Shown: in pieces, positions 1 through 3,870 of the stretch
How the letters are laid out: the number at the start of each line of letters is the position of its first letter
Numbering within the stretch: position 1 is the stretch's first letter
Source of the DNA: Lentisphaerota bacterium
GTDB lineage: Bacteria > Verrucomicrobiota > Kiritimatiellia > RFP12 > UBA3636
Assembly (NCBI GenBank): GCA_012514445.1
Contig: JAAZAI010000133.1
Location: 1-7,284 of the forward strand
Direction: 5' to 3'
DNA: 7,284 nt
Program-made: the position numbers and the translations under genes
The notes under the pieces: model-generated
Seen by the model: only the letters and a program-made list of their open reading frames with translations
What the model was told of the DNA's origin: nothing
Databases searched by the model: none

Positions 1-71
1 AGTACCAACCCGGCTACGACGGGTTGCCCGGCGGCGCGCAGGGCCTGCGCGCCCGAATCGATTACGATTAA
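1..71 (+). CDS. 3' end of an unidentified CDS (partial)
   Basis: In the third forward frame the window opens with about 22 codons ending in TAA at 69-71; the last residues read GLRARIDYD. Almost every codon ends in G or C, as in the clear genes of this window, and the other two frames look less gene-like. The product is not recognised: there is too little sequence to name a family. The stop codon falls inside the GATTAN hexamer array, so the final DYD residues and the stop are encoded by the repeat. Two perfect inverted repeats lie within it: 6-12 with 20-26, and 33-40 with 46-53. The alternative is that this is non-coding DNA with hairpins and a chance open frame. Confidence is low because the upstream part is outside the window. 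Confidence 0.35.
   Translation, partial: YQPGYDGLPGGAQGLRARIDYD
6..53. repeat. Two adjacent perfect hairpins
   Basis: CAACCCG at 6-12 pairs exactly with CGGGTTG at 20-26 around a 7-base loop. GGCGCGCA at 33-40 pairs exactly with TGCGCGCC at 46-53 around a 5-base loop. No T run follows, so they are not a classical intrinsic terminator. They may simply reflect GC-rich coding sequence near a gene end, or help to stabilise or terminate the upstream transcript. The pairing is seen directly; the role is not known. Confidence 0.4.
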
Positions 72-89
72 GATTACGATTAGGATTAA
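60..89 (+). repeat. GATTAN hexamer tandem array, 5 units
   Basis: Five consecutive hexamers of the form GATTAN run without a break: GATTAC (60), GATTAA (66), GATTAC (72), GATTAG (78) and GATTAA (84). Only the sixth base varies. The array is AT-rich in a GC-rich window and marks the switch from coding-like to non-coding sequence; the putative upstream stop codon TAA (69-71) lies inside it. It is a short simple-sequence repeat that could change length by slippage and so alter the C-terminus of the upstream protein. That consequence is inference. Confidence 0.75.
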
Positions 90-195
90 GACCTTGTTGG
101 GTTCGACGAAGCTTGAAGACAGCTTCCAACTCCCCTCACAACAATCATGTCACTTTTTTGACACACACCCGCGAGCCACCGTCACGGGTGAAAAC

Positions 196-482
196 GGTAA
201 TCGGTCGCCGGGGCATGACATCAAAGCGCTCAAAATCGGATGTGAAACAGTTCCGTCGCCTTGACCGATAGTGCGTAGAGCGTGTGTAGTGAGCAGTTTC
301 TGCTGGGGCTCTGCCCCAGGCCCCGGTAGGACTGGAGTAAACGGGGTCTGGGGTGCCCCCAGCAACAACTCCTCACCATGCTCCACTCACTCCTCTCTGG
401 TAATCGGGCGGTCGCCGAGCGTGTTCTCTACGTTCGCGGGGCATTCGGCTTAACCCCGGCGACCGACCGGCGACCGATTACC
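196..482. repeat. Inverted-repeat-bounded intergenic element (MITE-like)
   Basis: The left arm 196-211 (GGTAATCGGTCGCCGG) is the exact reverse complement of 467-482. The left arm continues as GGGG to 213, and positions 454-466 are an exact reverse complement of 201-213, so the right arm carries the motif twice in tandem (454-466 and 467-482). A third, direct-orientation copy at 399-417 starts GGTAATCGG and then has four extra bases before TCGCCG. The interior (212-453) holds a strong stem-loop cluster and no gene. This resembles a small non-autonomous palindromic or MITE-like element, but I see no clear target-site duplication at the ends. It could instead be a regulatory inverted repeat. The pairing is certain; the nature of the element is inferred. 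Confidence 0.6.
289..376. repeat. Long imperfect stem-loop with alternative hairpins
   Basis: GTGAG (289-293), AGTT (295-298) and TGCTGGGG (301-308) pair in order with CCCCAGCA (357-364), AACT (367-370) and CTCAC (372-376), giving a 17-pair stem with two small mismatched loops. Within it two local hairpins compete for the same G and C runs: CTGGGGC/GCCCCAG at 303-319 with a 3-base loop, and CTGGGG/CCCCAG at 348-362 with a 3-base loop. CCCCG (321-325) can also pair with CGGGG (342-346). The layout resembles the GC-rich palindromic intergenic repeats scattered through many bacterial genomes. It could be a structured RNA or a DNA cruciform. No T run follows, so it is not a standard terminator. 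The strand of any transcript is unknown. Confidence 0.6.
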
Positions 483-491
483 CCAACACGC

Positions 492-528
492 TTGACGATG
501 ACTGCATAAATGTGCGAATATGCCCACA
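492..528 (+). promoter_or_regulatory. Putative antitoxin promoter, probably leaderless
   Basis: TTGACG at 492-497 matches the -35 consensus at five of six bases. After an 18-base spacer, GAATAT at 516-521 can serve as -10 and is preceded by TG plus one base (513-515), an extended -10 feature. A start site six to eight bases further on falls at about 527-529, that is, on the ATG of the antitoxin gene at 528. No Shine-Dalgarno sequence precedes that ATG, which fits a leaderless message. The -10 match itself is modest (three of six). Confidence 0.5.
504..523. promoter_or_regulatory. Putative autoregulatory operator palindrome
   Basis: GCATA at 504-508 and TATGC at 519-523 form a perfect inverted repeat with a 10-base spacer, and a second, shorter pair TGTG (511-514) / CACA (525-528) overlaps it. 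The palindrome covers the putative -10 of the antitoxin gene. Ribbon-helix-helix antitoxins usually bind such sites as dimers to repress their own promoter, so this is the natural candidate operator. Binding is inferred from position and symmetry only. Confidence 0.4.
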
Positions 529-830
529 TGAGAACGACTGTCGATCTACCGGACACACTTGGAAGACGCGCCAAGATCAGAGCGGCTCAGGAGAATCGCC
601 CCCAGAGATCGCTCATCATTCAGGCGCTTGAACACCATTTGGGTTCGGGTTCCGGAACCGCGACTTCCGTTGCCGCGCCCACGCCACCCGTGCTGAAGAG
701 CCGTCGACCGGGCTCTCTCCAACTCTCGCCCGACGAAATCAGCGAACTGCTGGTTTGCGAGGAGGGTGCGACTTATGCGAAAGTAACGCAGCCATGCCGG
801 AAGGCACGAGACTGGAGACAAGAAAGATGA
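528..830 (+). CDS. Ribbon-helix-helix VapB-like antitoxin (orphan)
   Basis: The protein of 100 residues opens with MRTTVDLPDTLGRRAKIRAA, the pattern of a ribbon-helix-helix antitoxin: a beta strand (residues 2-6) that reads the operator, then two helices to about residue 38. A linker rich in Ala, Pro and Thr (about 41-57) leads to KSRRPGSLQLSPDEISELL (about 58-76), which resembles the toxin-binding tail of VapB-type antitoxins of VapBC modules. The start at 528 is preferred to the ATG at 510 because the RHH fold begins there and a promoter places the transcript start at about 528. No PIN-domain VapC toxin follows; instead the stop (828-830) overlaps the next start as ATGA. After residue 76 the tail (positions 756-827) does not resemble the family and may be sequence acquired when the toxin gene was lost. 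Expected role: DNA-binding repressor, and antitoxin of a toxin not seen here. Confidence 0.72.
   Translation: MRTTVDLPDTLGRRAKIRAAQENRPQRSLIIQALEHHLGSGSGTATSVAAPTPPVLKSRRPGSLQLSPDEISELLVCEEGATYAKVTQPCRKARDWRQER
759..786 (+). other. Strong RBS with three-codon minicistron
   Basis: GAGGAGGG at 759-766 is the strongest Shine-Dalgarno-like sequence near the antitoxin gene. Eight bases later lies ATG (775-777), which reads Met-Arg-Lys and then TAA (784-786). The position, at the end of the conserved antitoxin domain, is where a VapC toxin start would be expected. It may be the surviving start of a deleted toxin gene or a tiny open frame that recycles ribosomes towards the lipoprotein gene at 827. 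It may also be chance, since the purine run also encodes Glu-Glu-Gly of the antitoxin. Confidence 0.3.
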
Positions 831-1600
831 AAGCCAGAATGTCGATCGCCCCTGTCGCGGCCGCCGCCGCGGCGGGAATGATTTCCGGTTGCGCGAGCAG
901 CCAGCCGCAGCCCTGTTCCAAGGATCTCGCCGGACCGCCCGAAGTCCAGGCGGTCTACGTGCAGAACGACCTCGTGATCGACGGACGGCTCGACGAGCAG
1001 GTCTGGAAGACGGCGCCGGTCTACGCCCTGGCGCTGTGCGCCGACCGCGCGACCGCCGGCGACATCCTGCAGGAGGCCGGCACCGCGCGCTTCGCCTGGA
1101 ACGAGCGGTACTTCTACATGGCCATCGAATTCACGGACTCCGACGTCGTGGCCGAAGGCGAGAAGGATGGCGAGCACCACTACACCAAGGGAGACCTCGC
1201 CGAGCTCTTCCTCTGGCCCGAACAGCACTCCTGGTACTGGGAACTCTACGTCACGCCCCACAACCTCCAAACCTCGTTCTTCTTCCCCGGTCCGGGGCGC
1301 ATCCTGCCGAGCTGCTTCCAGAACCACCTCGACCTCAAGGTCGCCTCCCAAGTGCAGGGGACGTTCAACGACTGGAGCGACCGAGATCAGGGCTGGACGG
1401 CCGAGATGGCCGTGCCGGTGAGCGAGCTGACCCGGCGCGGCGAAGCCTGGGGCCCCGGCGCGGCCTGGCGCATCCTCGTCGGGCGCTACAACTACTCCGT
1501 GCACCTGCCGAAGTTCGAGCTGTCCGCCATGCCGGCCCTCTCCAAGACCAGCTATCATCTCCGCAACGAATACGCGCGTCTCGCGCTTGTCAAGCCGTGA
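827..1600 (+). CDS. CBM9-like (DOMON-fold) carbohydrate-binding lipoprotein
   Basis: A protein of 257 residues. Residues 1-22 are a lipoprotein signal: basic Lys/Arg at 2-4, an Ala-rich core (11-16) and the lipobox ISGC with Cys22 as lipidation site, so the mature protein is membrane-anchored outside the cytoplasm. The rest is a single carbohydrate-binding family 9-like domain. It opens with IDGRLDEQVW (51-60), has the strand pattern RFAWNERYFYMAIEFTDSDV (88-107), then GDLAELFLWP (122-131), WELYVTP, and GWTAEMAVPVSEL towards the end. Such domains bind sugar ends or sit in polysaccharide-degrading loci; no catalytic motif is visible. GGAG at 814-817 lies nine bases before the ATG. The start chosen overlaps the antitoxin stop as ATGA and gives a clean signal peptide, whereas upstream in-frame starts do not. 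The stop overlaps the next gene as GTGA, so it is probably co-transcribed with the LacI-type regulator. The family call is firm; the ligand is unknown. Confidence 0.85.
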   Translation: MKARMSIAPVAAAAAAGMISGCASSQPQPCSKDLAGPPEVQAVYVQNDLVIDGRLDEQVWKTAPVYALALCADRATAGDILQEAGTARFAWNERYFYMAIEFTDSDVVAEGEKDGEHHYTKGDLAELFLWPEQHSWYWELYVTPHNLQTSFFFPGPGRILPSCFQNHLDLKVASQVQGTFNDWSDRDQGWTAEMAVPVSELTRRGEAWGPGAAWRILVGRYNYSVHLPKFELSAMPALSKTSYHLRNEYARLALVKP

Positions 1601-2673
1601 AGACAAAAAAACGCAAGGCCACCGTCACCGTCAAGGACGTCGCGCGCGAATCCGGCTTGTCCCTCTCGACGGTCATCCACATTCTCGGAGGCCGCGAACA
1701 GCGGTATCGCGAGGAGACCTGCCGGAAGGTCCATGAAACGGCCCAGAAGATGGGCTACCGCCGCAATTCGTCCGCCCGCGCCATGCGCAGCGGAAAATTC
1801 GACTGCGTCGCGTTGCTGATGAGCGCCGAGCCGGACGCCACGCTCATCCGCCAGGAGGCGCTGGAAGGCATCTGCGACGAACTGGCCGCGCACGGGATGC
1901 ACCTGAACGTGGCCCGCCTCCCCGGCCAGGCGCTGGCCGACGAAGGCCTCGTGCCGAAGCTGCTGCGCGAGTGGACCGCCGACGGCCTGCTGGTCGCCTT
2001 CGCCATGCAAATCCCCCCGAGCATGGCCGAACGCATCGAGTCCAGCAACCTCCCGTGCGTGTGGATGCGCTCGAAGCGGGACTTCGACTGCGTCTACCTG
2101 GACGAAATGGGCGCGGCCCGGCAGGCCGTCGACCACCTCGCGAAACTCGGACATCGCCGCATCGCCTTCGCCGACTACACCTATGGCACGCAAAGCCTCT
2201 CCGCCTCCCACCACGGGCTCCTCGACTTCGAGGCCGGCTACCGCGAACGGATGACGGAGGCCGGCCTCGCGCCGCAAGTCATTCGAGAGGAGGATCGTGT
2301 CGAAAGGTCCGAACGCGCAGCACGCTTCCGCGCGATCTTTTCGCGTAAAGACCGTCCGACCGCGTTGATCGCGATGCCGTCGACCGCGCTGCCGGCCGTC
2401 ACCGCCGCCGTTTCGGCGGACCTGCGAATCCCCGAAGACATCTCCATCGTCACGATGGCCGACCAGTTGCAGGACTCGACCGGGATCGCGCTCACGACGC
2501 TCATCACCCCCGAGTACGACATCGGGCGCCAGTCGGCGGCCCTCGTCGTCCAGCGGATCAAGGAGCCCGGCAAGCCCCTTCCCCCGCGCATCGTCAAATT
2601 CGCCCTTGCGGAAGCCGGCTCCTGCGCACCCCCTCCGAAGCGGGAGCGTTCGACAACGGCGACCCGGAACTGA
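1597..2673 (+). CDS. LacI-family transcriptional regulator
   Basis: A protein of 358 residues, the usual LacI-family size. The N-terminal helix-turn-helix reads VTVKDVARESGLSLSTV (10-26) and is followed by RYREETCRKVHETAQKMGYR (36-55) and the hinge-helix motif NSSARAMRSG (57-66). The periplasmic-binding-protein-like effector domain includes GAARQAVDHLAKLGHRRIAF (172-191), RIPEDISIVTMADQ (277-290) and the late TTLITPEYDIGRQSAALVV segment. The GTG start (1597) overlaps the previous TGA as GTGA and places the HTH at the normal distance from the N-terminus; there is no clear RBS, so translational coupling is likely. It probably senses a sugar and controls polysaccharide-use genes, perhaps including its own operon and the neighbouring rhamnosidase locus; this is inferred from position. 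Two oddities: the recognition helix continues IHIL where SRVL is usual, and the common FDD motif after the last core strand is replaced by MADQ. Confidence 0.92.
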   Translation: MKTKKRKATVTVKDVARESGLSLSTVIHILGGREQRYREETCRKVHETAQKMGYRRNSSARAMRSGKFDCVALLMSAEPDATLIRQEALEGICDELAAHGMHLNVARLPGQALADEGLVPKLLREWTADGLLVAFAMQIPPSMAERIESSNLPCVWMRSKRDFDCVYLDEMGAARQAVDHLAKLGHRRIAFADYTYGTQSLSASHHGLLDFEAGYRERMTEAGLAPQVIREEDRVERSERAARFRAIFSRKDRPTALIAMPSTALPAVTAAVSADLRIPEDISIVTMADQLQDSTGIALTTLITPEYDIGRQSAALVVQRIKEPGKPLPPRIVKFALAEAGSCAPPPKRERSTTATRN

Positions 2674-2674
2674 T

Positions 2675-2780
2675 CTACAGTTCGCATTCGATTTCAATCT
2701 CCGCCGACATGAGGTAGACGTCGCAGTCGACGCGACGGGGCTGCCGCCCCGGCTCCGCCAGCCGTTTGACGACGCCGGTG
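2675..2780 (-). pseudogene. Reverse-strand 3' end of an unidentified gene (remnant)
   Basis: Read on the minus strand, the sequence ends ...DCDVYLMSAEIEIECEL followed by TAG, whose plus-strand position is 2675-2677, one base after the LacI stop. Nearly all codons in this short stretch end in G or C, and the residues alternate like a beta strand, so it looks coding. The plus strand gives no family match over the same bases. Upstream on the minus strand (plus positions above about 2780) it runs into sequence that is clearly rhamnosidase on the opposite strand, so only about 35 codons survive. I interpret it as the tail of a gene once convergent with lacI, cut by a rearrangement. The product is unknown, and the right boundary is an estimate. 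Confidence 0.3.
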
Positions 2781-3764
2781 AAGCCCGCCGGACGCCTCGC
2801 CGAGGAAGCCGATCGGTGGCAGTCCCTGCTGGACGCCTCCGCCGACCTCGTCGTCCCGCCCCGCACCACGCGGCGCGTCATTCTCGACTTCGGCGAGTAT
2901 CAATCCGCCCACGTGCTCCTCCAAACGTCCGGCGGACGGGATTCGATCCTCCGCGTCCACTGGGCCGAGGCGCTCTACGAAGACGCGCCGGGCGCGCTCT
3001 CGGAAGGGGGCTCGGCCGACGCGCGGGGAAAGGGGAACCGCGACGACATCGACGGGAAATGCTTCAACTGGGGCGTCCCTCCCGGCGGGAACCCAGGCGA
3101 CTTCAGCGCCGTCCTCAACTGGCATCTCGTCTACACGCTCAAGCTCCTTGAGGAACTGGAGGCCTGGCTGGACGAGCCCGAACTGGCGCAACGCGCGAGC
3201 CGTCTAGCCAGCCGGCTCGTGCGGGCCATCGACGACGTGTTCTGGGACGCCTCGCGGAATCTCTACGCCGACGACGTCTCGCGGCTCCACTTCTCGGAGC
3301 ATGCGCAATGCCTGGCGCTGCTCGCCAAGACGCTGTCGCCGGAACGGGCGGCATCGATGGCGCGCGCGCTTCGGACCTCGACCGAGCTTGCGCGGGCCAC
3401 TGTCTACTTTTCACACTATCTCTTCGAGACGGCCCATCTCACGGGCGATTCCGACGTCCTGTTCGGGAGGATGGAGTCGCTCTGGTTCCCCTTGCTCCGC
3501 ACCGGAATGAAGACGATGCCCGAGGAACCCGAGCCATGCCGCAGCGACTGCCATGCCTGGGGCGCCCATCCGCTGTACCACTTCTATGCCACGATCCTGG
3601 GCGTTCGGCCCACGGGACTCGGGAGCCGGACCTTGGCCGCCACGCCGTGCCTCGGCCCCCTTCAGTCCGCCTCGGGGACGCTTCCGCATCCCTCGGGGCT
3701 CCAGCGCTTCCGCGCCCGCCGCCACGACGGCGAGATCGACGTGACGTCCTCGCGGATCGGATGA
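2766..3764 (+). pseudogene. GH78 alpha-L-rhamnosidase remnant, internally deleted
   Basis: The frame is open from 2718 (after a TAG at 2715) to TGA at 3762-3764. The first usable starts are TTG 2766 and GTG 2778, with no convincing RBS. Residues about 5-100 resemble the beta-sandwich before the GH78 barrel: TTRRVILDFGEYQSAHVLL, HWAEALYE and the KGNRDDIDGK motif. Directly after GKCFNWG (about 97-103) the sequence jumps to VPPGGNPGDFSAVLNW, which belongs in the second half of the (alpha/alpha)6 barrel. It continues with FSEHAQCLALLAK, VYFSHYLFETAHL, and EEPEPCRSDCHAWGAHPLYH (253-268 and beyond), the family motif with the catalytic base Glu. The intervening block, expected to carry the general acid, is missing, as are an N-terminal part and some of the C-terminus. 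Intact enzymes of this family remove terminal L-rhamnose from polysaccharides. The frame surviving the deletion could mean recent decay, selection for a binding function, or assembly error. The family call is firm; inactivity is inferred. Confidence 0.8.
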
Positions 3765-3766
3765 TG

Positions 3767-3796
3767 CTGGAAGCCTGCGCCCGATTGTGATAGCAT
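3767..3796 (+). promoter_or_regulatory. Putative extended -10 promoter for RNase R
   Basis: TAGCAT at 3791-3796 matches four of six -10 consensus bases and is preceded by TG plus one base (3788-3790), an extended -10. A weak -35 (CTGGAA, 3767-3772) lies 18 bases upstream. A transcript start near 3803 would leave a leader of about 68 bases before the ATG at 3871 and would exclude the upstream GTG at 3787 as a start. It is the only promoter-like sequence noted between the rhamnosidase stop and the RNase R gene. Confidence 0.4.
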
Positions 3797-3870
3797 TGAC
3801 GCGGATAAATGACAAACACACCGCGCGCGTCAATCGGGGCGCGCCATCAGAAGACAAGGCCAACAGACAG

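Larger units (their letters stand above)
72..527. other. Gene-free intergenic region with nested repeats
   Basis: About 455 bases with no convincing coding frame. The short open frames here (for example 271-453 on + and 150-386 on -) have irregular composition and no recognisable family. The stretch contains the end of the GATTAN array, a 6-bp perfect stem at 166-171 / 185-190 (CACCCG / CGGGTG), the 196-482 inverted-repeat element with its inner stem-loop cluster (289-376), and from 492 the promoter of the antitoxin gene. Base composition is lower in GC and less periodic than in the flanking genes. Confidence 0.7.

Noticed and set aside
158..163. Perfect -35-like TTGACA
   Set aside because: No -10-like sequence lies 15-19 bases downstream, and no gene follows at a suitable distance.
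271..453. 60-residue + strand open frame in the upstream intergenic region
   Set aside because: It overlaps the stem-loop cluster, has no RBS, and its residues reflect the palindromes rather than a protein family.
1555..2697. 380-residue open frame on the minus strand
   Set aside because: It is antisense to the LacI-family gene, with no recognisable motif and a low-complexity Gly/Arg composition.
2737..2750. GGGGC/GCCCC hairpin after the LacI gene as a terminator
   Set aside because: The stem has only five pairs and no T run follows. It may be chance in GC-rich DNA.
3787..3870. Upstream GTG start for RNase R adding 28 residues
   Set aside because: The extra residues look unlike the family, and a putative promoter -10 (3791-3796) overlaps them. 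The ATG at 3871 gives a normal length, though its RBS is weak.
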